Positions 7,517-14,996 of a stretch of 15,688 bases of DNA are shown here, one piece after another. Positions within the stretch are counted from its first letter, which is position 1, and every line of letters starts with the position of its first letter. The stretch is taken from positions 1-15,688 of the forward strand of contig JAUWMS010000005.1 in assembly GCA_030613045.1 (NCBI GenBank). Direction: 5' to 3'. This DNA is from Candidatus Latescibacterota bacterium. GTDB lineage: Bacteria; Latescibacterota; 4484-107. The position numbers and the translations under genes were made by a program. Under the pieces are notes generated by a model. The model was given only the letters and a program-made list of their open reading frames with translations, was not told where the DNA came from and made no database searches.

Positions 7517-7816
7517 CTATCCAGGCTCCCCAGCGTTAGGGTGAGTCAATGCCCTGGTTTTCCAGTACTCCTCGTCCGAGGACTCCGCTAAGTCCCGATC
7601 TATCTTCTCGTTATGATCGAAGTAATAGGCCAGGGCGGAATGCGCCTGCGACAAGGTTACATGCGATAAAGCGAGTAAAATCTCATCCACACTCATGCCC
7701 ATTTGATAATACCCTGCAATGCACCGCACGGTGATTCGCGTGCCTTCAATCAGAGGTGCACCCGCGGCGATTCCGGGATCTGAGGTGATGTAGGGGTACC
7801 GAATGGCCGTGCTCAT
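7517..7816 (-). CDS. DUF433 antitoxin (VapB-like, HTH)
   Basis: A 99-residue protein matching the DUF433 pattern: YITSDPGIAAGAPLIEGTRI, then GYYQMGMSVDEILLAL and LTLSQAHSALAYYFDH. The family carries a helix-turn-helix and acts as the antitoxin and presumed autorepressor of DUF5615 toxins. ATG 7816 is chosen over the TTG at 7834 because AAGGAGGT lies seven bases before the ATG. Its TAG is directly followed by the toxin ATG. It begins 31 bases after rpmA with no terminator visible between, so read-through from the ribosomal operon is possible. Confidence 0.88.
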   Translation of the reverse strand: MSTAIRYPYITSDPGIAAGAPLIEGTRITVRCIAGYYQMGMSVDEILLALSHVTLSQAHSALAYYFDHNEKIDRDLAESSDEEYWKTRALTHPNAGEPG

Positions 7817-7847
7817 CTGCTCAACCTCCTTCAAGGCAGCTATCTAT

Positions 7848-8102
7848 CTAGGCCTCATACACACTGACGCGCTTTTTGGATCTGCCGAACGCCTCAAACG
7901 TGACCCGGCCGTCAATTTTCGCAAAAAGCGTATAGTCCCTTCCAAGGCCTACGTTCTGGCCCGGATGGATCTTCGTGCCGTGCTGCCGGACGAGGATGTT
8001 TCCGGCGCGCACCTGCTGTCCGCCGAATTTTTTCACACCCAAACGCTGTCCCTGACTGTCTCTGCCGTTCCGCGAGCTTCCTACCCCTTTTTTATGAGCC
8101 AT
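7848..8102 (-). CDS. rpmA: 50S ribosomal protein bL27
   Basis: An 84-residue protein, full length for bL27. It begins [16 protein letters not shown], the form without the cleavable N-terminal extension found in many Firmicutes, and keeps [13 protein letters not shown] and [16 protein letters not shown]. The basic N-terminal tail of bL27 reaches toward the peptidyl-transferase centre. AAGGAGA lies nine bases before the ATG. It follows rplU, but a 150-base gap filled by an inverted repeat separates them. The obgE gene that commonly comes next is absent; a toxin-antitoxin pair is there instead. Confidence 0.97.
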   Translation of the reverse strand: MAHKKGVGSSRNGRDSQGQRLGVKKFGGQQVRAGNILVRQHGTKIHPGQNVGLGRDYTLFAKIDGRVTFEAFGRSKKRVSVYEA

Positions 8103-8127
8103 TTGTTTGGTCTCCTTGATGCGTTCT

Positions 8128-8243
8128 CACCGCAAAGACGCAAAGAACGCAGAGAACTTCAATCAAGACATAGGTTGAGGTTAAGATCACCCCTTCTCAA
8201 CCTTAACCTGCCTTTTCTTTGCGCACTCTGCGTCTCTGCGGTG
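8128..8243. repeat. nested inverted repeat between rplU and rpmA
   Basis: The outer arms are CACCGCAAAGACGCAAAGAA (8128-8147 and onward) and the reverse complement ending TCTGCGTCTCTGCGGTG at 8243, members of the ACGCAGAG family. Inside lies a second pair, AGGTTGAGGTTAAG (8172-8185) and CTCAACCTTAACCT (8196-8209). A long hairpin could form in the rplU-rpmA transcript. Confidence 0.85.
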
Positions 8244-8252
8244 CAGTTTCAG

Positions 8253-8567
8253 TTACGCTATGGAAAGGTCTTCGATCAGAAGTTCCGTGAAGAGCTGCCG
8301 GTGTCCTCTTTTTCGACGATATTTTTTGCGCCGCTTCATCTTGAAGACGATGATTTTCTTCTCTTTTCCGTGAGAGAGCACCTTTGCCTGTATGCTTGCA
8401 TTGGAGAGGGTGGGCTCGCCAATGAGGGTTGCGTCGTCCGTGGAGACGAGCAGGATGTCGTTGATCTGAGTGGTCTGTCCGACCTCTAAATCCAACTTCG
8501 GAACGCAGACTTTATCCCCCTGTTGCACTTTCACCTGCGTTCCCGCGATCATTGCAATTGCGTACAT
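8253..8567 (-). CDS. rplU: 50S ribosomal protein bL21
   Basis: A 104-residue protein of normal length. It shows the bL21 plan: YAIAMIAGTQVKVQQGD at the start, two central beta-rich segments, and the basic signature FKMKRRKKYRRKRGHRQLFT near the C-terminus that contacts 23S rRNA. The usual GGKQY is varied to AGTQV. The ATG follows GGAGGAGAA closely. It heads the rplU-rpmA pair and is preceded by rng, an order (rng, rplU, rpmA) common in bacteria. Confidence 0.96.
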   Translation of the reverse strand: MYAIAMIAGTQVKVQQGDKVCVPKLDLEVGQTTQINDILLVSTDDATLIGEPTLSNASIQAKVLSHGKEKKIIVFKMKRRKKYRRKRGHRQLFTELLIEDLSIA

Positions 8568-8604
8568 TTCTCCTCCTGTTGAGCGCTTCCGTTATTTGTT
8601 TCGT

Positions 8605-8629
8605 CCAATCACCAATCACCATCACCAAC
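8605..8629. repeat. heptamer tandem array (CCAATCA, inverted GGTGATT family)
   Basis: CCAATCA twice, CCATCA and CCAAC. This is the reverse complement of the family at 2863-2897 and 3300-3330. It lies in the 116-base gap between rng and rplU. Confidence 0.75.
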
Positions 8630-8683
8630 AGCCTGGGCGATGACCAAAAAAGTTTCTAAATATAACGAGAATCCCTCTTTCTG

Positions 8684-10243
8684 TCAAGCCTTAAATTGGT
8701 CGGTGATGTCAGCGCCGGACTTCATGGAGAAGACTCGATATTCCTCGATGGGAAGATCGGGATCCTTCTTCAGATCAATTTTGATCTTGGCCGATTTCTG
8801 AAGCAGTTTGAGACGAAAGCTGCCCTCCTCCAAAAGGTATTCCTCCACGGAGGGATGCACGTAGAGGAGGAAGCGTCTCTGGCGGGATGCCGCCCTTGCG
8901 CGCCGGAACCACCGCTCGATCTTAGTCACGGTGGTATCCCGCCCCTGTACGCGGCCTATGCCGTTGCATACCGGGCAAGGTTCGCTGAAGGTATATAGAA
9001 GACTGGGACGCACGCGCTGGCGGGTCATCTCGAGCAGTCCGAATTCGCTGAGGGTGGAGAAGTTCATTTTGGAGCGATCCCGGCGTGTGGCCGCGTAGAG
9101 TTCATCCTCCACTTTCTTGCGGTTTTTGGCGATCGCCATATCAATGAAGTCCACGACGATGATGCCGCCGAGGTCCCGCAGTCGAAGCTGCCGGGCAATC
9201 TCGCGGGCCGCCTCCATGTTGATCTTGAATACCGTTTCCTCCTGATTGCGCCGTCCCACGTAGCGTCCGGAGTTGACGTCAATGGCCACGAGGGCTTCGG
9301 TGTGGTCAATGACGAGGGATCCTCCCGCCTTCAATTCTACCCGGCGGCTGTATGCTTTTTCGATTTCCTTTTCGATCTGGAACGCGTCGAAGATCGGCGT
9401 CTTGTCGTCGTAGAACTCGACTTTGGAACGCAGCCCCGGCGACACGGATTTCACGTAAGAGAGGATCTTTTTGTATTCCCGCTTGGAATCTATCACGAGG
9501 CGATCCACATCCTCGCTGAAAAGGTCCCGGATGAGACTGGAGGTGATGCCCATTTCCCGGTGGATCAGGGCCGGGGCCTTGGTTTTCTGAGAAATTTTGA
9601 GCATTTTTTCCCAGAGCCGGATGAGCTGTTTGATGTCGTTTTTGACCTCCGTCTCGCCTTTTCCTTTGGCCACGGTGCGGACGATCACTCCGAAATTGTC
9701 CGGCTTGACTTCCCGGGTCAGTCGCTTGAGGCGTCGTTTTTCGGACCAGTCCTTGATTTTCCGGGAGACCCCGATGTGGTCGTCGTCGGGGATGAGGACG
9801 GTAAAGCGACCGGGAAGCGAAAGCTCGGAGGTGGCCCGGGGCCCTTTGGTGCTGATCGGCTCTTTGGTAATCTGAACCAGGATTTCCTGATTTTTCTTCA
9901 GTCGATCCTGGATGGGCACGAATTTGCGTGGCGGACGTCTTTTCTCATCTTCTTCTTCGTCTTCGTCCACATCTTCAAAAAAACGTTCGTAGTTCGAAGC
10001 GGCCTCGGACACATCGCTGGCATGCAGGAAAGCGCTTTTTGGGGTGCCAATGTCAATAAACGCGGCCTGCATACCGGGAAGCACCGCATTGACGATGCCT
10101 TTATAGATGTTCCCGACCATGCGTTCGCTTTCGGGCCGTTCGACCAAAATTTCTACAAGACGTCCGTCCTCCATAATGGCAATGCGTGTTTCGTGCACCG
10201 CGATGTTGAGGATAATTTCTGTACGCACAATTTTTTTCTCCAT
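8684..10243 (-). CDS. rng: ribonuclease G/E family endoribonuclease
   Basis: A 519-residue protein with the RNase E/G catalytic core. An S1 domain (about 37-130) is followed by the 5'-sensor and RNase H-like regions. The metal-binding aspartates are D322 (VAIDVNSGR) and D365 (VVDFID), and the zinc-link cysteines are C423 and C426 (CPVCNGIG). The spacings of 43 and 58 residues between these equal those of E. coli RNase E D303, D346 and C404. The enzyme cuts single-stranded AU-rich RNA in rRNA maturation and mRNA decay. The S1 domain has an acidic insertion (FEDVDEDEEEDEKRRPP). The long C-terminal scaffold of RNase E is missing, so RNase G is the better name. ATG 10243 matches the family start (MEKKIVRTEIILNI), though the Shine-Dalgarno is weak; the frame from 10276 runs into a repeat. 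Confidence 0.94.
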   Translation of the reverse strand: MEKKIVRTEIILNIAVHETRIAIMEDGRLVEILVERPESERMVGNIYKGIVNAVLPGMQAAFIDIGTPKSAFLHASDVSEAASNYERFFEDVDEDEEEDEKRRPPRKFVPIQDRLKKNQEILVQITKEPISTKGPRATSELSLPGRFTVLIPDDDHIGVSRKIKDWSEKRRLKRLTREVKPDNFGVIVRTVAKGKGETEVKNDIKQLIRLWEKMLKISQKTKAPALIHREMGITSSLIRDLFSEDVDRLVIDSKREYKKILSYVKSVSPGLRSKVEFYDDKTPIFDAFQIEKEIEKAYSRRVELKAGGSLVIDHTEALVAIDVNSGRYVGRRNQEETVFKINMEAAREIARQLRLRDLGGIIVVDFIDMAIAKNRKKVEDELYAATRRDRSKMNFSTLSEFGLLEMTRQRVRPSLLYTFSEPCPVCNGIGRVQGRDTTVTKIERWFRRARAASRQRRFLLYVHPSVEEYLLEEGSFRLKLLQKSAKIKIDLKKDPDLPIEEYRVFSMKSGADITDQFKA

Positions 10244-10254
10244 AAATAAATAGT

Positions 10255-10425
10255 CACCGCAGAGATGTGAAGTCACGCGTAAAAAACGTCAATGATTTTC
10301 TCATTTCTGTGTTTTGGTTTGGCGCGGAACACGTTCCGTGAAAATGGGAAAGTGAGAAAGTGGGAAAGTGGGAGGTCTCACCGTTTCACTTTTTTTCCTC
10401 TGCGGTCTCCGTGATCTCTGCGGTG
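10255..10425. repeat. inverted repeat upstream of rng with internal array
   Basis: CACCGCAGAGAT (10255-10266) pairs perfectly with ATCTCTGCGGTG (10414-10425), another pair of the ACGCAGAG family with a wide spacer. Inside lie a small hairpin, CGGAAC-AC-GTTCCG (10325-10338), and an 8-base-period array of GGGAAAGT units (10346-10375). It fills the 216-base gap between the radical SAM gene and rng. Confidence 0.8.
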
Positions 10426-10459
10426 CAATGCTACGTAAAGGGGATTCGTATGATTTTCT

Positions 10460-13132
10460 TCAAAGGACTTGCATTGGGCTGTGTTTGCAGCCGTCTCGTT
10501 CGATATAAAGTCCCGTACGGGTGATTTTGAGAGCGCGTATCCGGTCGGAAGGCCAGCCCAAAAGATGTTCCAGGAGTTCCATGGGGCGAGGGCTGGTCTG
10601 CTGGCCGAGTGTGAGCCTCATGCTGAGCAACTCGGGCCTATAGGTAAGCTCCCGGATGCCGGGGAGGATGTCCACATCCCTGATCCCTTTTTTGGTTGTC
10701 CGGTGCAGGATTGCACTGGAAGCGGTTAGAAGGGTCTCGACGGCTCCTGTAAGTTCCACGTCAGGGGGGAGCGAAACGCCGTACGCGGCCGCATTGATGG
10801 CGGCATTGAGCGCAAGCGTTTTTCCAAAGATGGGCTTGGCGTCCACGATCCGAAGACCGGGAGGAAAATCCTCGTTCAGGCTCGCCACGATGTCCCAGGG
10901 ATACGGTTCGGAAAGCTGAAGATCCACGTATTCCGCGAGGCTCTCAATCCCCAAAGCCAAAGGAGGACCGAACGAGGCCTTGGGATGCGGATGAAAGCCC
11001 TGCGAATAAGCGATGGGAATCCGGGCCTGCCGGATGGCGCGGTCGAAGGCACGGGTTACATCGAGATGCCCGATGAAGCGCATTTCACCCTCCTTGGCGT
11101 ACTGAAGCCGTACCTTCGTGCCAGCCATCGAGGGGGCGGCGGGGCTTCTTCGCTTTTTTTGCCTTCTTCCGTAACGCGATTCCGTCGGACCGGTGCCCCC
11201 CTCTCCCGCACCGGATTTTACCGCGGAGGGCGCTGAGGTCGCAGAGCGTTCCCCGATTTTCTGTTTCTCCGCGTCCTCCGCGTTCTCTGCGGTAAAATGT
11301 TTCTTCACGAATTTCCGGTCGAAGCCCAAATCCCGGATGCCGCACTCGGTGCAAGCTTCTGTCCGGCAATCCGGCGTAACCTGGGCGCGGGCGGCCTTCT
11401 CCCGTTCCCGGAGCAGAAAATCGGACCGAATGCCGGAGTGGATGATCTCCCAGGGAAGCGCGTGGCCGAACGTGCGGGGGCCGAGCTCATCATCGAGCGT
11501 GATGCCGGTTTCATCGAGCGCACTCGTCCAGCGTTCAAAATCGAAATGTTCGCTCCATTCGTCGAACTTGGCTCCTTTTTCCCAGGCCCGGTAAATCACA
11601 CTGCCGATCCTCCGGTCGCCCCGGGCAAGAAGCGTTTCGATGCCGGTGACCTCCGGATCCCGCCATCTCAGATGCACGCTCTTTCGGGGGATATGCTTGC
11701 TGAGGTAGCGGCATTTGTCCCGGAGGGAGGAAAGCGAATCCTGCGCATCCCACTGGAATGGAGTGTTCGGCTTGGGAGAAAAGGGAGATATGGAAACGTT
11801 GAGACTTTTGCCCCCGTGACCGCGCGCGATCTTGGCCACCTTGCCCACCAAATCCACGATGCCGTCCAGGTCTTCGTACGTTTCGGTGGGCAACCCGATC
11901 ATAAAATAGAGCTTGATGAGATTCCAGCCTTTTTCGTACGCGATCTTTGCGGCGCCGAGGAGATCGTCTTCGGTCACGTTCTTGTTGATGACGTCGCGCA
12001 GGCGCTGTGTCCCGGCCTCCGGCGCGAAGGTGAGGCCACTCTTTCGGACGCGGCTCACCGCTTCGGCCAGTCCCACGGAGAAGGCGTCCGGCCGGAGAGA
12101 AGGCAGGGAGATGGCCACGCGCTGGGCGGCGAATCGGTCGTTCAGTTGATCCACCAACGTGGCGATGTCGCTGTAATCCGAGGTGGAAAGGGAAAGCAGG
12201 GAAAGCCCGTCCAATCCCGTGGCCGCCAAGGCGGCTTCCGCTTGAGCGGTGATCTCGGAGACGGGGCGCTCCCGCACCGGACGATACCGCATCCCCGCGC
12301 TGCAGAAGCGGCATCCCCGGCTGCATCCCCGCATGATTTCGATGGAGAGGTGATCGTGCGAGACGTCGATGAGTGGCACGATGGGCTTTTCGGGATAATG
12401 CTCCGGCGAAAGTGTCTGGAGAATTCGCGCCTGAACCACGGGTGGAACGCCTTCCTCCGTGGGGGCGATGTCGGTGAACGTGCCGTCGGATGCGTAGGTC
12501 GCCTCGTAGAAAGCCGGCACATAGACGCCCTGAAGATCCGCCAGCGCGCGAAGTGTCTCCCTCCGCGTGCGATTTTTCCCTCGACTCTCCTTGACCGCCT
12601 CGATGATCTCGCCGATGGCCTCCTCGCCGTCTCCGACGAGGAAGGCATCAATAAACGGAGAAAGCGGTTCCGGGTTAACCGCGCACGGCCCTCCGGCCAG
12701 GATCAGCGGCATCTCCTCCAACCGGTCCGCCGAACGTAGCGGAATGCCCGCGAGGTCGAGCATATTGAGGATATTAGTGTATGTCAGCTCGTAGTGCAGC
12801 GTGAAGCCGACGACGTCGAATTCCGTGAGCGGCCGGGCGGTCTCCAAAGAAAAGAGCGGGATGCCCCGCTCTCTGAGCCGCGCCTCCATGTCCATCCATG
12901 GGGCGAAGACGCGTTCCGCCAAGGCATCGTCCCGTTGGTTGATGAGGTGATAGAGAATCCCGAAGCCCACGTAAGATTCCCCGATATCATACAGGTCCGG
13001 GAAGGCCAGCGCCACCTGCAGCGCCACGTCGTCGGGATCTTTCCGAATCGCGTTCGGCTCGTTGCCGAGGTACCGGCCGGGCTTGGCCACCAGTGGAAGA
13101 ATGGTTTCTATCTCTGTTTTCAGAGAATTCAT
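10460..13132 (-). CDS. B12-binding-type radical SAM protein fused to DUF2344 domain
   Basis: An 890-residue fusion. The N-terminal region (about 1-250) is the cobalamin-binding-like domain of TIGR03960 proteins. A radical SAM domain follows, with CSRGCRFC giving C270, C274 and C277 for the 4Fe-4S cluster. A cysteine-rich segment (CRTEACTECG) ends this half near residue 600. From T672 the TIGR03936/DUF2344 domain (VRLQYAKEGEMRFIGHLDV..., YSQGFHPHPKASFGPPLALG) runs to the end. The two parts occur separate or fused in other bacteria, typically beside rng and rplU, as here; their reaction is not established, though the context suggests RNA or ribosome modification. The inter-domain linker (612-640) is encoded by a dispersed palindromic repeat. 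ATG 13132 is preferred over TTG 13153, which would overlap korC. Confidence 0.92.
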   Translation of the reverse strand: MNSLKTEIETILPLVAKPGRYLGNEPNAIRKDPDDVALQVALAFPDLYDIGESYVGFGILYHLINQRDDALAERVFAPWMDMEARLRERGIPLFSLETARPLTEFDVVGFTLHYELTYTNILNMLDLAGIPLRSADRLEEMPLILAGGPCAVNPEPLSPFIDAFLVGDGEEAIGEIIEAVKESRGKNRTRRETLRALADLQGVYVPAFYEATYASDGTFTDIAPTEEGVPPVVQARILQTLSPEHYPEKPIVPLIDVSHDHLSIEIMRGCSRGCRFCSAGMRYRPVRERPVSEITAQAEAALAATGLDGLSLLSLSTSDYSDIATLVDQLNDRFAAQRVAISLPSLRPDAFSVGLAEAVSRVRKSGLTFAPEAGTQRLRDVINKNVTEDDLLGAAKIAYEKGWNLIKLYFMIGLPTETYEDLDGIVDLVGKVAKIARGHGGKSLNVSISPFSPKPNTPFQWDAQDSLSSLRDKCRYLSKHIPRKSVHLRWRDPEVTGIETLLARGDRRIGSVIYRAWEKGAKFDEWSEHFDFERWTSALDETGITLDDELGPRTFGHALPWEIIHSGIRSDFLLREREKAARAQVTPDCRTEACTECGIRDLGFDRKFVKKHFTAENAEDAEKQKIGERSATSAPSAVKSGAGEGGTGPTESRYGRRQKKRRSPAAPSMAGTKVRLQYAKEGEMRFIGHLDVTRAFDRAIRQARIPIAYSQGFHPHPKASFGPPLALGIESLAEYVDLQLSEPYPWDIVASLNEDFPPGLRIVDAKPIFGKTLALNAAINAAAYGVSLPPDVELTGAVETLLTASSAILHRTTKKGIRDVDILPGIRELTYRPELLSMRLTLGQQTSPRPMELLEHLLGWPSDRIRALKITRTGLYIERDGCKHSPMQVL
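11215..11299. repeat. inverted repeat embedded in frame in the radical SAM gene
   Basis: The arms start ATTTTACCGCGGAGG (from 11215) and end CTCTGCGGTAAAAT (to 11298). They are about 33 bases each with a few mismatches and are built of the same 8-9 base CGCAGAG-like units as the intergenic members. The minus strand translates as TAENAEDAE...SAPSAVKS, with no stop. Confidence 0.9.
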
Positions 13133-13142
13133 TTCGGTTTTT

Positions 13143-13691
13143 TCATTCCGCAATCTGCAAGGCCTGTCTGTTTTGCTCCAACAGACTCAGCCTGTGGGCG
13201 GGAAGCACGGGCTTCAGGCTTTCGGAGAGGGTGGAGAGCGAGACCAATCCCGTGATCCGGGCGACGGCTCCCAGCATGACCATATTGACGATTCTCGGAT
13301 TGCCGAGCTTTTGGGCCAGTTCGCTGGCTGCTACCGGGATGACATTGAGATCGTCGCGACTCGGTGAAGAGACGATAAGCGAGCGATTGAAAAAAAGCCG
13401 GCCGTTCGGGCGCACCCGGCTCTCAAACCGGAGCAGGGAAGGCTCGTTGAGCACGATCAGGATATCGGGTTCCTCTACGATGGGGGAGGCGATCCGCCGG
13501 GTGGATACCACCACGGAGGCATGCGCCGTTCCGCCCCGCATCTCGGCGCCGTACGACGGGAAAAAGGTCACTTCCTTCCCCTCCATCATCGCCGCATGCG
13601 CCAGCAGCGTACCCATAAACACAATCCCCTGACCGCCATGTCCGGCAATAAGCACCTGGGTATCCGGAGATCTTTCAGTTTCAATGCCCAT
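13143..13691 (-). CDS. korC: 2-oxoacid:ferredoxin oxidoreductase, gamma subunit
   Basis: A 182-residue gamma subunit of the 2-oxoglutarate/2-oxoacid:ferredoxin oxidoreductase family. It opens with GHGGQG (17-22), followed by FFPSYGAEMRGGTAH (43-57), both hallmarks of the family. In the complex it sits with alpha and beta subunits that oxidise the 2-oxoacid to an acyl-CoA and reduce ferredoxin, or work in reverse in reductive TCA. 2-Oxoglutarate is the likeliest substrate, by resemblance to KorC, but other 2-oxoacids are possible. AAGGAAAATCCT precedes the ATG. It follows korB after 81 bases containing a heptamer array. The radical SAM gene starts 10 bases after its stop, so the two may be co-transcribed. 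Confidence 0.9.
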   Translation of the reverse strand: MGIETERSPDTQVLIAGHGGQGIVFMGTLLAHAAMMEGKEVTFFPSYGAEMRGGTAHASVVVSTRRIASPIVEEPDILIVLNEPSLLRFESRVRPNGRLFFNRSLIVSSPSRDDLNVIPVAASELAQKLGNPRIVNMVMLGAVARITGLVSLSTLSESLKPVLPAHRLSLLEQNRQALQIAE

Positions 13692-13731
13692 AGGATTTTC
13701 CTTCTTTGAGAACCCGGTGATCCTTACGCAC

Positions 13732-13769
13732 CAGTTATCAGTTCCCAGTAATCAGTGATCAGTCATCAG
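13732..13769. repeat. heptamer tandem array (CAGTNAT family)
   Basis: Five units in exact 7-base register starting CAGT (CAGTTAT, CAGTTCC, CAGTAAT and two similar), plus a partial unit. It lies between korB and korC and closely resembles the short tandemly repeated repetitive heptamers described in filamentous cyanobacteria. Confidence 0.9.
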
Positions 13770-13772
13770 AAC

Positions 13773-14528
13773 CTACGCCCCTTTGATCTCCCCGAGCGGA
13801 TAATACGAAGCCATCTCCTTCTCGATCCATTCCATGGCCTGCAGGGGATTCATCCTCCAGTTGGTCGGACACGTGGAGAGCACCTCGACCAAGGTGAACC
13901 CCGCTCCCTGCATCTGAAGCTCGATGGCTTTTCGGATGGCGCGCTTCGTCGCGCGCACATGCTTTGGAGAGGTAATGGTCGTGCGGGTCAGATAAACGGC
14001 TCCCTCGAGAGAACTCAGCAGCTCGCATACGCGCAGAGGAAACCCGTCCCGCTTGGCGTCCCGTCCGCCGGGCGTAGTGGTCGTTTCCTGACCGATCATA
14101 GTGGTGGGCGCCATCTGTCCCTGGGTCATGCCATACACCGCATTGTTGACGAAGATGACCGTGATGCACTCCCCCCGATTGGCCGCGTGGATCATTTCGG
14201 CGGTGCCGATGGCGGCCAAATCCCCGTCGCCCTGATAGGAAAGCACCACGTGGTCGGGGAGCACGCGTTTGATCCCGGTGGCCACCGCCGGGCCTCTGCC
14301 GTGCGCCGGTCCGACCATATCCCATTCGAAATGATCTTCCAGCCAGATGGCGCAGCCCACCGGAGCCAGTCCGATGGTTCGTTCCCGAATGCCGAGCTCG
14401 TCCACGACTTCGGCGAGAACGCGGGCGACGATGCCGTGGCCGCATCCGGGGCAATAGCGGAAGGGGATATCCGACAGACTTTTGGGACGCTGGAATGTGC
14501 GCTTGCGAGTTTGGGTTGGGGGGGGCAT
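13773..14528 (-). CDS. korB: 2-oxoacid:ferredoxin oxidoreductase, beta subunit
   Basis: A 251-residue thiamine-diphosphate-binding beta subunit. CPGCGHG (26-32) is the family signature, and GDGD (100-103) followed by NN (128-129) and YGMTQGQMAPT forms the thiamine diphosphate/Mg motif. With the alpha and gamma subunits it decarboxylates a 2-oxoacid, most likely 2-oxoglutarate, and passes electrons to ferredoxin. AAGGAATTGTC precedes the ATG. The alpha subunit gene, normally directly upstream, is not there: the upstream gene is a HEPN toxin that ends 36 bases before. That gap holds CAGATTTCGCAGACTTTG, a repetitive-looking stretch that also carries the korB ribosome-binding site. The alpha subunit may lie beyond the right edge, elsewhere in the genome, or be lost. 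Confidence 0.93.
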   Translation of the reverse strand: MPPPTQTRKRTFQRPKSLSDIPFRYCPGCGHGIVARVLAEVVDELGIRERTIGLAPVGCAIWLEDHFEWDMVGPAHGRGPAVATGIKRVLPDHVVLSYQGDGDLAAIGTAEMIHAANRGECITVIFVNNAVYGMTQGQMAPTTMIGQETTTTPGGRDAKRDGFPLRVCELLSSLEGAVYLTRTTITSPKHVRATKRAIRKAIELQMQGAGFTLVEVLSTCPTNWRMNPLQAMEWIEKEMASYYPLGEIKGA

Positions 14529-14564
14529 GACAATTCCTTCTTGGCAAAGTCTGCGAAATCTGTG

Positions 14565-14996
14565 TCATTCCTCAATGGCCGCGAGACAGCAATCTATTTC
14601 CCTTTTGAACCCGAAATAGGTGTCAGGAAGGTCATTCATCAGAGGTTCCAATTTGGCCTCGTCCAAAAGGAAACCATACGTATGCGCAAAAAAATGACGA
14701 AAGAACAAATACTTACCTACTTTATCCGCTGTTCCCTTTTTTATGACCTTATGCTCAACAGCCAAGTTTAGCAAGTCCTTATGCCACGTCGAGGTGTTGG
14801 GTATGGGTATCTTTCTGTGCATCAGGATTTGCTTCAGAATGTTCTCCATCCCAGTATAGATGTTTTGAAGGTATGCTCCTATTCCCACAATAACCACGAG
14901 TTCTTTATTGGGTTTGTCTTTCACCTTTTCCAACTCGATCAAAACCGTTGCGATATTTTCTATCTCTGCAAGCACTTTTTCTTTTACGCTAGCCAT
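14565..14996 (-). CDS. HEPN-domain ribonuclease toxin, HepT-like
   Basis: A 143-residue helical protein. Residues 100-107 (RHFFAHTY) make the RX4HXY motif of HepT toxins: R100 and H105 would be catalytic, and Y107 corresponds to the tyrosine that MntA antitoxins modify with AMP in Shewanella. Upstream are the AYLQNIYTGMENILKQI and WHKDLLNLAV helices that usually pack around the HEPN active site. It is probably a metal-independent RNase acting on tRNA or mRNA. Its ATG overlaps the stop of the HTH-MNT gene by 8 bases (ATGGCTAG), implying translational coupling to its presumed antitoxin. The region is AT-richer than korB next to it, consistent with transfer. HEPN proteins from defence or sugar-nucleotidyltransferase contexts are alternatives, but the adjacent MNT domain favours a toxin. 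Confidence 0.85.
   Translation of the reverse strand: MASVKEKVLAEIENIATVLIELEKVKDKPNKELVVIVGIGAYLQNIYTGMENILKQILMHRKIPIPNTSTWHKDLLNLAVEHKVIKKGTADKVGKYLFFRHFFAHTYGFLLDEAKLEPLMNDLPDTYFGFKREIDCCLAAIEE

Noticed and set aside
7817..7834. TTG start of the DUF433 antitoxin
   Set aside because: The TTG is part of the AAGGAGGT ribosome-binding site that serves the ATG at 7816.
9302..10249. 315-residue plus-strand open frame
   Set aside because: Antisense to rng; the minus-strand RNase G motifs are unmistakable.
11297..12739. 480-residue plus-strand open frame
   Set aside because: It is antisense to the radical SAM gene, which has clear conserved motifs. The plus-strand product shows no family resemblance and the frame is open because of GC-rich codon bias.
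13133..13153. TTG start for the radical SAM gene
   Set aside because: It would overlap the end of korC, and the ATG at 13132 keeps the whole conserved N-terminus.
13732..13769. CRISPR array
   Set aside because: Units are 7 bases with no spacers; this is a simple tandem array, and no cas gene is present.
13755..14771. 338-residue plus-strand open frame
   Set aside because: Spans korB in antisense and part of the HEPN gene; no recognisable protein features.
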